Assembly (NCBI RefSeq): GCF_001050035.1 | Contig: NZ_CVTA01000027.1 | Coordinates: 1 to 34,904, forward strand | Source: Mycolicibacterium komanii | GTDB lineage: Bacteria > Actinomycetota > Actinomycetes > Mycobacteriales > Mycobacteriaceae | Length of the DNA: 34,904 bases | Reading direction: 5' to 3' | Shown: positions 10,203 through 18,317 of the stretch, in pieces | Layout: each line of letters starts with the position of its first letter | Numbering within the stretch: position 1 is the stretch's first letter | The notes under the pieces: model-generated | Seen by the model: the letters and a program-made list of their open reading frames with translations, nothing else | The model's database searches: none | What the model was told of the DNA's origin: nothing | Translations under genes and position numbers: made by a program

Positions 10203-11939
10203 CTACGCTCCGGCTGAGGCCATCACCCAACCGCTTGCGGCCACACGCTGATTCCAGAACTGCGCATACTGCCCCCCGCGGGCCGTCAGTTCGGCGTGGC
10301 TGCCCTGGTCCTCGACCGTTCCGTCGGCCGACAGGACCACGATGTTGTCCGCGGCGGTGACCGTGGACAGCTTGTGGGCGATCACGATGACCGTGCTGCG
10401 CCGCGCCAATGTCCGGATCGATTCCGCGACGTGGTGTTCGTTCTCAGGATCCAGTGCGCTGGTCGCCTCGTCGAACAACACGATCGGGGCGTTCTTGACC
10501 AGCGCCCGCGCGATCGACACCCGCTGCCGTTCGCCGCCCGAGAGCGCCGAACCGCCCTCGCCCACCCGGGTCTGCCAGCCGTCGGGTAGGCGCTCCACCA
10601 CCGACAGCAGGCCCGCGGTCCTGGCCGCCTCGACGATGGCGTCGTCGCCGGCGTCTGGCCGACCGATGCGAATGTTCTCCCACAGCGTGTCGTCGAACAG
10701 GTACACGTCCTGGAATACCAGCGACAGTTGCGCCATCAGATCCGCGGTGAGCTGGTCGCGGACATCCACACCGCCGACGCGGACCACGCCGGCGTCGACG
10801 TCGTAGAAGCGTGCGACCAGTTTGGTGATCGTCGATTTACCCGACCCGGACGGTCCGACCAGCGCGGTCAAGGTGCCGGGTTCAGCCACAAAGCTCACGT
10901 CGGACAACACTTTTCGGTCGGAGTAGCCGAACGCGACGTGATCCAGCTCGACGCGACCGGGCGTCGGAAGGGCACGTGCTGTCTCGGGCTCCGGCAGAGA
11001 CGGGGTGTCCAGGATCGTCGTGATGCGCGCCAACTCCGCCGTCGCCAACCTGACCGCGGATCCGAGCTCGGCCAGCTGGGACAGCGGCGAGGCGAACCGG
11101 GCCGCGAGCCCGAGAATGGCGACCAATGTGACCGGGTTGACGTCCCCCTGCACCGCGACCCACACCCCCGCGGCGATCAGCGCCGAGAAAACCGCCTGCA
11201 CGGCAACGCCGTTCAGCAGCAGCCCGGTCACCGACTGCCACAGGGCGGCGCGTCCGGCGCGATGCTGGGTTTTCAGCGCGTCGCCCAAGGGCGTGTAGTC
11301 GGCCCCGGTCCGGCCGAACGCCCGCAGCACCGGCTGGTAGCGCGCGAACTCGATCACCCGGTTGTTGACCTCGGTTGCCGCGTCGTGGGTCTGCTCCTCG
11401 GCGGTGGCGATCAACCGCGAGGCGTAGCGCCCGCACACGACCAGCAGCACACCGCCGGCCAACGCGACGAGCCCGACGCGCCAGTCGAAGTAGAACAGCC
11501 CGATCACGACCGTGACCGCGCTGACGGTATTGACCACCAGCGGGGTGACCAGGTTGCCGCCGCTGGTGCCGACGAACACCGTTCCCTTGACCGCGATTTG
11601 GGAGACCTTGCCGACCGTCTCACGGGTGAACCAGCCCAGCGGCAGGGTCACCATGTGATCGCCGAGCCGATGGTGCAGCAGGCGCATGGTGGTCAGCGCC
11701 ATCCGGATGGCGAGTTTCGCCTGCAGGTAATTGAGCGCCGATGCGACCAGCACGGTGAGCGCCATGAGCCCCAACCAGCGGCCCGCGGCGGCGAAGTCGC
11801 CGTCGAATAGCGACACGGTCACCGGCACCAGGAGCAGCATCACCAGGCCGTGCAGGATGCCGTAAACGGTCACCACCGACAGGAAGCTGAACATCCGGCC
11901 CCGCTGTGGGCCGAGGATCTGCAGAAAGCCCCGGATCAT
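10203..11939 (-). CDS. ABC half-transporter, IrtB/YbtQ-like (transmembrane domain plus ATPase)
   Basis: Protein of 578 residues: an N-terminal six-helix exporter-fold membrane domain (about 1-310) and a C-terminal ATPase with GPSGSGKST (Walker A), LSGGERQR (signature) and VLFDEATSALD (Walker B). The stretch NNRVIEFARYQPVLRAFGR and the C-terminal QFWNQRVAASGW resemble M. tuberculosis IrtB (579 residues). Its ATG overlaps the stop of the preceding half-transporter as ATGA, so the two should form a heterodimer. IrtAB and YbtPQ are exporter-fold importers of iron-loaded siderophores; import of ferric mycobactin or carboxymycobactin is the likely role, but export cannot be excluded from sequence. 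An upstream in-frame start at 11987 was not used because it lies deep within the previous gene. Confidence 0.85.
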   Translation of the reverse strand: MIRGFLQILGPQRGRMFSFLSVVTVYGILHGLVMLLLVPVTVSLFDGDFAAAGRWLGLMALTVLVASALNYLQAKLAIRMALTTMRLLHHRLGDHMVTLPLGWFTRETVGKVSQIAVKGTVFVGTSGGNLVTPLVVNTVSAVTVVIGLFYFDWRVGLVALAGGVLLVVCGRYASRLIATAEEQTHDAATEVNNRVIEFARYQPVLRAFGRTGADYTPLGDALKTQHRAGRAALWQSVTGLLLNGVAVQAVFSALIAAGVWVAVQGDVNPVTLVAILGLAARFASPLSQLAELGSAVRLATAELARITTILDTPSLPEPETARALPTPGRVELDHVAFGYSDRKVLSDVSFVAEPGTLTALVGPSGSGKSTITKLVARFYDVDAGVVRVGGVDVRDQLTADLMAQLSLVFQDVYLFDDTLWENIRIGRPDAGDDAIVEAARTAGLLSVVERLPDGWQTRVGEGGSALSGGERQRVSIARALVKNAPIVLFDEATSALDPENEHHVAESIRTLARRSTVIVIAHKLSTVTAADNIVVLSADGTVEDQGSHAELTARGGQYAQFWNQRVAASGWVMASAGA

Positions 11940-13762
11940 CGCGCGACCTCCCATTCCTGCGCATTGCCTGCGGTATAGATCCGCCACATGCGCGCGTATT
12001 GCCCGTCGGCAGTGAGCAGCTCGTCGTGCCTACCCTGTTCGACGACGCGTCCCGAGTCGAGCACGACGATGTTGTCCGCGGAGACGATCGAGCCCAGGCG
12101 GTGCGCGATGACGAGCACGGTGCGTCCGACGATGAGCCGCGACAGCGCCTCTTGAATGAGGGCTTCCGAGTCGGGATCGGCGAATGCCGTCGCCTCGTCG
12201 AGCACCAGGATGGGCGTGTCGGCCAGCAGTGCACGCGCGATGCTCACGCGCTGCGCCTCGCCGCCGGAGAAGTGCGCATCCTCGTCGACGATGGAGTCAT
12301 ACCCGTTGGGCAGCGCCAAGATCCGGTCGTGGATGCGGGCGGCCTTCGCCGCGGCGACGACCTCGTCGTCGCCGGCGTCGGACCGGCCAAGGCGGATGTT
12401 GTCGGCGACGCTGATGCCGAGGAGTTGCACGTCCTGCAGGACGAACCCGACGTGCCGGTACAACTCTGCCGACGCGATTTCGCGCACGTCGACCCCTCCG
12501 ATGCGGACCGCGCCCGCGGCGACGTCGTGAAACCGCGGTACCAGGGTGGCCAGGGTCGACTTGCCGCTGCCCGACGGTCCGACGAGTGCGGTGATGGTGC
12601 CGGCCGCGAGTGTGAGCGACACGTCGTGCAGGACGGTGTGCTCACCGTCGTACGAGAACCGCACACCGTCGAAGTCGACCGAATTGTCCTGCGGCACCGC
12701 GGGGTCACGCGGAACGGGCAGTGCGGGAGTGTCGAGGAGGCGCTGCAGGCGCCCGGCGGCGGCCGCGGCCTGCCGCTTGATGTGCGTGGAGTAGCCGACG
12801 GTCAGGACGGCGGCCGGGATGGTCACGGCCACCAGCGTCGAGCCCAGCACCTCGATCGGGCTGACCCAGCCGCTGCGGACGAACCAGTATCCGCCGGCGA
12901 GGTTGGCCAGCAGCAGCACCGGGGTGTCGATGAAGATCGACGACACCGCCTTGACCCGCACCAGCGGTCCGATCCATTCGGCGAAGCCGTCGTTGAACTC
13001 GTCGGCGGCGTCGGCGAAACGCTTGTGCGCCTTACCCGCTTGGCCGAAGGTCTTGACCACCGACACCCCGGCGATGAACTCGACGATGGTGGCGCTGATC
13101 CGCTCGACTCCCCGGTCGAGCCGTTCCATCTGGGTCCGCGAGTCACGGCCGAGCGCGAGGTAGACGCCGATGTAGAACGGCACGGTGGCCATTGCGAGCA
13201 GGCCCAGCCTCCAGTCGAGGTAGAAGCAGTAGATGAGTCCGAACAGCGGCGTGGCCAGCGCTCCGGTGTTCTCCACCGCGGAATGGGCGACCAGGAAATG
13301 CAATTCGCCGACGTCGTTCTGGACGGCCTTGCGCACCTCGCCCGACGACCTGCTGCCGAACCAGCCCAGCGGCAACCGGCCGAGCTTGTCGACGATGCGC
13401 AGCCGCAGCGAGCGCTGCAGGTCGACGTCGGCGAAGTGGGTGATCGTCAGCGCGGCGCCGCCGGCCAGCGTGCGCACCAGCAGCGCGACGATCACGACGG
13501 CGACGATCGTCCACAGCCTGGCGGTGTCGGGCGCGCCCTGCGCGAGCAGTTCACGGCCGATCTCCACGATCCCGATGAACGGCACGATCGTGGCCGCCGA
13601 CGCCAGCAGCTGGTAGCGCTGCGCCCGCGACGACCGCGCCCGGGTGGGGGCGAGCAGCTGTTGTAGCGCGAGCTTGTCGTAGGTGGCCGCCCGCTTGGCC
13701 GCGTCGCCCGCGGGTTCGGGTGAATCCGTCTCGACAACGGGCGCTGGTTGCACAGCGGTCAT
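11936..13762 (-). CDS. ABC half-transporter, IrtA-like but without the SIP domain
   Basis: Protein of 608 residues: about 45 hydrophilic N-terminal residues, an exporter-fold membrane domain (about 45-340; ATIVPFIGIVEIGRELL is typical of IrtA), then an ATPase with GPSGSGKST, signature FSGGEAQR and LVLDEATAFADPDSE. The FADP D-loop is the IrtA form, unlike SALDP in the partner. M. tuberculosis IrtA (859 residues) carries an additional N-terminal FAD-binding siderophore-interaction domain that reduces ferric siderophore; that domain is absent here. GGAGG precedes the ATG by four bases and a 16/19 IdeR-like box lies 20 nt upstream, so the pair should be induced by iron starvation. It is the first gene of the two-gene transporter unit and partner of the 578-residue IrtB-like subunit. 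Confidence 0.85.
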   Translation of the reverse strand: MTAVQPAPVVETDSPEPAGDAAKRAATYDKLALQQLLAPTRARSSRAQRYQLLASAATIVPFIGIVEIGRELLAQGAPDTARLWTIVAVVIVALLVRTLAGGAALTITHFADVDLQRSLRLRIVDKLGRLPLGWFGSRSSGEVRKAVQNDVGELHFLVAHSAVENTGALATPLFGLIYCFYLDWRLGLLAMATVPFYIGVYLALGRDSRTQMERLDRGVERISATIVEFIAGVSVVKTFGQAGKAHKRFADAADEFNDGFAEWIGPLVRVKAVSSIFIDTPVLLLANLAGGYWFVRSGWVSPIEVLGSTLVAVTIPAAVLTVGYSTHIKRQAAAAAGRLQRLLDTPALPVPRDPAVPQDNSVDFDGVRFSYDGEHTVLHDVSLTLAAGTITALVGPSGSGKSTLATLVPRFHDVAAGAVRIGGVDVREIASAELYRHVGFVLQDVQLLGISVADNIRLGRSDAGDDEVVAAAKAARIHDRILALPNGYDSIVDEDAHFSGGEAQRVSIARALLADTPILVLDEATAFADPDSEALIQEALSRLIVGRTVLVIAHRLGSIVSADNIVVLDSGRVVEQGRHDELLTADGQYARMWRIYTAGNAQEWEVAR

Positions 13763-13782
13763 GCACCCTCCAGGTCTCGGGG

Positions 13783-13801
13783 TAAGGGTCGCCTAACCCT
13801 A
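13783..13801 (-). promoter_or_regulatory. IdeR-type iron box upstream of the ABC transporter pair
   Basis: TAAGGGTCGCCTAACCCTA (read on the + strand; the site is nearly symmetrical) fits 16 of 19 consensus positions. It lies 20 nt before the IrtA-like start codon, and 79 nt before the divergent luciferase-like gene, which it could also affect. Confidence 0.75.
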
Positions 13802-13880
13802 CCGGTCGCGTGACGGCCGGCGGTCGCTACGTAACGTGAAGTGGTCGGTTACGGGCTCACTCCTCAAAGAAGGGTTCTTC

Positions 13881-14741
13881 ATGGATCTGGCAGGCGTCGG
13901 TATCTGGAGTTCGCAGTTGCGCTACGGCGATCAGGGTCAAGCAACAGAGGCGGCCGCGGAGTTGGAGGAGCTCGGGTTCACCGCGCTGTGGATCCCCGAC
14001 GTCGGCGGGCCCGTCCTCGATTCGGTGGAACACCTGCTCTCGGCGACCAAGCAGGTGGTGATCGCCACCGGCATTTTGAACCTCTGGATGCACGAGCCCG
14101 CCGATGTGGCCACCCGCTACGCGGCGCTGACCGAAAGCCACGGTGAGCGCTTCCTGCTCGGCATCGGGGTGAGCCATGCGCCGTTGATCGACAGCAAGGA
14201 ACCGGGGCTGTACCGCAAACCGCTCGCCGCGACCCGCAAGTATCTGGACGGGATCGATGCGGCCCCGCAGCCGGTTCCCGTCGCCAACCGGGTGCTCGCC
14301 GCTCTGGGCCCGAAGATGCTCGAACTGGCAGCGACCCGCGCTCGCGGTGCACACCCCTATCTCGTCACCCCCGACCACACCCGGTATGCGCGCGAGCATT
14401 TGGGTGAGGGGCCGCTGCTGTTGCCCGAGCAGACCGTACTGCTCACCGCCGACCGCGACGAGGCTCGCTCGGTCGGAACCGATTGGCTGCGTTCGTATCT
14501 GGCGCTGCCCAACTACCGCAACAACCTGTTGCGGTCGGGGTTCACCGAGGACGACGTGGAGACGGTCAGCGATCGGTTGTTCGACGCGATCATCGCCTGG
14601 GGTGATGAGAAGACGGTGCTCAACCGCGTCCAGGAGCACCTCGACGCCGGCGCCGATCACGTGTGCGTGCAGGTGCTCACCGCCGATCCGCGGGAATTCC
14701 CGCACGATCAGTGGCGTCGGTTGGCCAGTGCCCTAGGCTGA
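13881..14741 (+). CDS. Luciferase-like (LLM class) probable F420-dependent oxidoreductase
   Basis: TIM-barrel flavin/F420 oxidoreductase of 286 residues. Recognisable features are GVGIWSSQL at the N-terminus, a central ERFLLGIGVSHAP segment typical of the family, and the C-terminal cofactor-side segment GADHVCVQVL. It looks like the mycobacterial subfamily named after MSMEG_4141, in which F420 use is predicted, not proven. The ATG at 13881 was chosen over an in-frame GTG at 13836 because it follows AGAAGGG and gives the family N-terminus. It is divergent from the transporter pair and converges on mbtB, overlapping that gene's stop by 9 bp. Substrate unknown; its place within the siderophore locus suggests a tailoring or redox role, but it may be a bystander. 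Confidence 0.8.
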   Translation: MDLAGVGIWSSQLRYGDQGQATEAAAELEELGFTALWIPDVGGPVLDSVEHLLSATKQVVIATGILNLWMHEPADVATRYAALTESHGERFLLGIGVSHAPLIDSKEPGLYRKPLAATRKYLDGIDAAPQPVPVANRVLAALGPKMLELAATRARGAHPYLVTPDHTRYAREHLGEGPLLLPEQTVLLTADRDEARSVGTDWLRSYLALPNYRNNLLRSGFTEDDVETVSDRLFDAIIAWGDEKTVLNRVQEHLDAGADHVCVQVLTADPREFPHDQWRRLASALG

Positions 14742-17700
14742 CGACTCGAGTTCGGAAAGCACGGCCGCGCTGTCCATCTGGGCCACCTCGAGGTAGACCT
14801 CGGCGACCGCATTGAGCCGCTCGCCGTCCGGTTCGCGGCTTAGGAGCCGTTCGGCGAGCTTCGCGACGCACCTGGTGGCGAACATGTCGGTGACCAACAC
14901 CGTCGGGGTGTCCAGCCAGTCGCGCACTTGGGCGATCACCTGCGTCGCCAGTACCGAATCGCCGCCGAGGGAGAAGAAGTCGTCGTCGACCCCGATCCGA
15001 ACGTCGTCATCGACGTCGAGCACGTCTGCGACGATCGCAAGCAGGGCCGACTCCAGCGGGATTTCCGGTGCCCGGTATGCCTGTGCCGCAGGCGGTTCGG
15101 CGGCGGCCAGCAGGCGCCCGACGGCCTTGCGGTCGATCTTGCCGTTGACGGTGAACGGTATCCGGTCGGACACCACGATGATCTTCGGGATCATGTGCAC
15201 GGGCACGAGATCCGACATCCCCACGGTGACCGCCTGCGCGTCGACCGAGGGATCGTCGGTACGCACCAACGCCGCGAGCACGTCGCGCTCGCCGGGGACG
15301 ACGGCAGCGACCGCGGCGTCGATGCCGCCGACCCGCTTGAGTGCGGCCTCCACCTCGCCGAGTTCGATGCGGTATCCGCTGATCTTGACCCGGTGGTCGA
15401 CGCGACCGACGAACTCCAGCGTGCCGTCGGGCAGGTAGCGCACGAGATCACCGGTGCGATACCAGGTTCGGCCGTCATACTCGACGAATTTCTCGGCGGT
15501 CAGGTCGGGTCGCCCACGGTATCCGCGGGCGATGCCCCGGCCGGTGAACCACAGTTCGCCGGGCACCCAGTCGGGGCAGTCCGAGCCGTCGGCGGCCGCC
15601 ACGCGGCAGGCGTTGTTCGGAAACGGCGTGCCGTAGGGCACCGACGTCCAGTGCGCGGGCGGGTCGCCGACCTCGCAGATCGTGCCGTGCACGGCGGTCT
15701 CGGTCGCGCCGCCAAGGCCCGCGGCGCGCACCGCGGGGGCCGAGTTCCGCAGGGCGCGAATCAGTTCCGGTCGCACCCAGTCGCCGCCGAGCAGCACCGC
15801 GCGCAACCCGGTCAGCCGATCGCCGCCGACCTCGAGCACCATGTCCAGCCAGCCCGGCATCCAGTTCAGGAACGTCACGCCGTGCTCCTGGATCAACCGG
15901 GCCCAGGTGTCCGGGGCGCGACGTTGATCCTCGTCGACCACCACCACCGCGCCGCCCGCACGCAGCAGCGCGAAGATCTCCAGCACCGACATGTCGGCTT
16001 CCAGCGACGCCAGCGCCAGACTGCGGTCGCCCGCGTGCAGTCCGAAGTGATCGGTGACGAACTCGATGGTGTTCATCACCGCGTCGTGGGTGAGCTCCAC
16101 GCCCTTGGGCTCACCGGTCGAACCCGACGTGAACAGCACGTAGGCAAGCGCATTCGGATCGACCTCGGCGGGTAATGCGTCGGCGTCGCGAGCGGCCGCG
16201 TCGGCGACCGAGACGACCGGCACGCCGGTGTGCGTCGCCTCGGCGCCACCGCAGACGAGCACCGCGGCCACCCCGCTCGACTCGAGGATCCGCGCGGTGC
16301 GCTCGGCGGGTTGGTCCGCGCTGATCGGGAGGTAGGCCGCGCCCGCCGCGAGGATGCCGAGCACCGCGGGGATCTGTTCGGCGCACTTGGGTCCGATCAG
16401 GGCAACGAGGTCACCGGGTCGAACATCGTTGTCGCGCAACGTCGCAACGACGCCCAGCGCGCGGGTGCGCAGTTCACCGTAGCTCAGATCGCCGTCGCGG
16501 CTGAGAACCGCCGGGGCACCGGGGTTGTCGAGCGCGTTGCGGAAGAAGCCGTCGTGGATCGCCTCTCCGCTCGACGGGGCCGTGGTGCCGTTCACCGCCT
16601 GGCGCACGGCTCGTTGCGCCTCGGTCACCGCCGGCGGATCGGGTGCGTCCCATGCGGCGTCATCGGTCGCGAGCCGGGTGAGTTCGGCGAGGTGATAGGC
16701 GAACATCGCGTCGGCCACACCCGGACGGAATGCGTCGACGCGCACGTCCCAGTTGATCATCAGGCCGTCGGCCAGCGGGGTCGCCTGTGCGTCGATGAGC
16801 ACCTGTGGCCCTTGCGAAATCGTCCACACAGGAGCGCCGAACTGGTCGGTCACCTCGCCGGCGAACAGATCGCCGAGCCCCAGCGCACTGGTGTAAACGA
16901 TGGGTGCGAGCACCTGGTTGCCGCGGTGTCGCCCGAGGTCACGCAGCACCGACAGACCGGAGTAGCTCGAGTGCCGAGCAGTATTGTGCAGGGTCTCCTG
17001 TACGGCGCGCGCCCGCTGCGCGGGGGTGCGGGTTTCGGTGAGGTCGATGTCGAGCATCAACGAGGACGTGAAGCAGCCCACGAGCTTCTCGACGTCGGGA
17101 TGGAACGGCTCTCGACCGAACATCGGCAGGTTGAGCAGGAATCGCGAGCTGCTCGACCACCGGGCCAACGCATGGGAATACGACGCCGCGACGGCCATCG
17201 CGGGCGTGATGCCGCGGCGGTGCGCGGCGGCGAACAGGGCGTCGCGGGTCGCGACGTCGAAGGTGTGCCACATCCGGACACTGCGCCGGGGGTCGGTCTG
17301 CTCGGCGGGCGGTACCAGCGGCAGTGCCGGCGCTTCGGGAAGATCCGGGATGCGTTCGGCCCACCACCGCACGTCTTCGTCGGACGGTCCGGGGTTCGAC
17401 GCGGACAGCGCGGACCGGTATTCGCGGTAGGTGTAGCCGAGTTCGGGAAGCTCACCGCCGCGGTAGAACACCGCGAGGTCGGCCATGAACTTGCGGTAGC
17501 TCACGGCGTCGGCGGCGTTCATGTCCATGTCGACGTGCAGCCGGGTGCGCCCGTCGGGACGCAGCGACAGGCTCAGCTCGAGCACGTCACCGTCGAGGAT
17601 CTGATGCGACTTCTCGTGCCGGATGGCCTCGAGGCGCTGTTCGGCGGCCTCCGGTTCCAAGTCGCGCAGATCATAGATCGTCACGGGCAGTCCCCGGTCA

Positions 17701-18215
17701 CCGATGCGCTGCGTACCGTCGGGGAGGATCTCGACGCGCAACATCGGATGGCGCGCAACCAGTTTCGTCGCCGCGCCCTGCAGCCGCTCCGGGTCGACGC
17801 CCGCGCCGTCGAATTCGACGTACAGGTGGGCCGCCACCCCGCCGAGTTGCTGATCGTCGTTACGGCCCAACCACATCGCGTGCTGCATCGGCGCCAACGG
17901 GAAGGGTTCGCTCTCGTCGCCCTTCGCGGCGGGATCGGCCGCCCGCTCGGCGCCGTCCTCGCGGGACCTGTCGGCCACCAGCGCCGACCACGCCGCCACC
18001 GTGGGGTTCTCGGCGAGTGCGGCGAAGTTGATGTCGATACCCTGCTTCCGCCAGCGCCCGGACAGCGACATCATGCGGATCGAGTCGAGGCCGGAGGCGA
18101 TCAGGTCGGCGTTCGGATCGACCTCGTCGGGGCTGACCCCGAGCAGTTCGGCGACCTCCTCGCGGACGGTGCAATCGGTCATGCGATCGGGAGAACCGGT
18201 CTCACCCACACCCAC
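14733..18215 (-). CDS. mbtB: Mycobactin NRPS MbtB (ArCP-Cy-A-PCP, no thioesterase)
   Basis: NRPS of 1,160 residues that accepts the aryl cap from MbtA and builds the aryl-oxazoline. Domains: aryl carrier (GLDSIRMM, Ser45), cyclization domain about 105-520 with DMNAADAVS at 231-239 (the DxxxxDxxS motif that replaces HHxxxDG), adenylation about 555-1035 (FTSGSTGEPKG at 695-705), and carrier (LGGDSVLA, Ser1087). The protein ends about 70 residues after this carrier; M. tuberculosis MbtB (1,414 residues) continues into a thioesterase, here encoded by mbtT. The specificity pocket, aligned by eye, reads D-M-L-N-L-G-L-V-H-K, closer to threonine than serine codes. GTG at 18215 is chosen for GGAGG seven bases before it; an in-frame ATG at 18182 is the alternative. 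Confidence 0.93.
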   Translation of the reverse strand: MGVGETGSPDRMTDCTVREEVAELLGVSPDEVDPNADLIASGLDSIRMMSLSGRWRKQGIDINFAALAENPTVAAWSALVADRSREDGAERAADPAAKGDESEPFPLAPMQHAMWLGRNDDQQLGGVAAHLYVEFDGAGVDPERLQGAATKLVARHPMLRVEILPDGTQRIGDRGLPVTIYDLRDLEPEAAEQRLEAIRHEKSHQILDGDVLELSLSLRPDGRTRLHVDMDMNAADAVSYRKFMADLAVFYRGGELPELGYTYREYRSALSASNPGPSDEDVRWWAERIPDLPEAPALPLVPPAEQTDPRRSVRMWHTFDVATRDALFAAAHRRGITPAMAVAASYSHALARWSSSSRFLLNLPMFGREPFHPDVEKLVGCFTSSLMLDIDLTETRTPAQRARAVQETLHNTARHSSYSGLSVLRDLGRHRGNQVLAPIVYTSALGLGDLFAGEVTDQFGAPVWTISQGPQVLIDAQATPLADGLMINWDVRVDAFRPGVADAMFAYHLAELTRLATDDAAWDAPDPPAVTEAQRAVRQAVNGTTAPSSGEAIHDGFFRNALDNPGAPAVLSRDGDLSYGELRTRALGVVATLRDNDVRPGDLVALIGPKCAEQIPAVLGILAAGAAYLPISADQPAERTARILESSGVAAVLVCGGAEATHTGVPVVSVADAAARDADALPAEVDPNALAYVLFTSGSTGEPKGVELTHDAVMNTIEFVTDHFGLHAGDRSLALASLEADMSVLEIFALLRAGGAVVVVDEDQRRAPDTWARLIQEHGVTFLNWMPGWLDMVLEVGGDRLTGLRAVLLGGDWVRPELIRALRNSAPAVRAAGLGGATETAVHGTICEVGDPPAHWTSVPYGTPFPNNACRVAAADGSDCPDWVPGELWFTGRGIARGYRGRPDLTAEKFVEYDGRTWYRTGDLVRYLPDGTLEFVGRVDHRVKISGYRIELGEVEAALKRVGGIDAAVAAVVPGERDVLAALVRTDDPSVDAQAVTVGMSDLVPVHMIPKIIVVSDRIPFTVNGKIDRKAVGRLLAAAEPPAAQAYRAPEIPLESALLAIVADVLDVDDDVRIGVDDDFFSLGGDSVLATQVIAQVRDWLDTPTVLVTDMFATRCVAKLAERLLSREPDGERLNAVAEVYLEVAQMDSAAVLSELESSA

Positions 18216-18230
18216 GCGCGTGCCTCCAAA

Positions 18231-18249
18231 TTAGTACAGGCTGCCCTAA
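18231..18249. promoter_or_regulatory. IdeR-type iron box in the mbtB-mbtA divergent promoter
   Basis: TTAGTACAGGCTGCCCTAA fits 14 of 19 consensus positions and differs from the mbtT box at only three. It lies 15 nt before the mbtB start. A half-site TACCTTA (18266-18272) and a possible -10 hexamer TATATT (18271-18276) for mbtA follow in the same 102-bp gap, so one IdeR region probably controls both genes. Confidence 0.75.
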
Positions 18250-18317
18250 CTAACCCGGGGCACGCTACCTTATATTCGACGCACCGAACACATCTACCCC
18301 ACGAGGTCGCATCCTTT

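Noticed and set aside
11936..13762. IrtA-like gene broken by a frameshift that removed its SIP domain
   Set aside because: The 118-bp gap upstream holds an IdeR-like box and a good ribosome-binding site, and the divergent gene follows directly; no SIP-like sequence remains in any frame.
16230..18317. Upstream in-frame extension of mbtA to about 1,257 codons
   Set aside because: The extra 2 kb is antisense to mbtB; the ATG at 18318 with a ribosome-binding site gives the family length.
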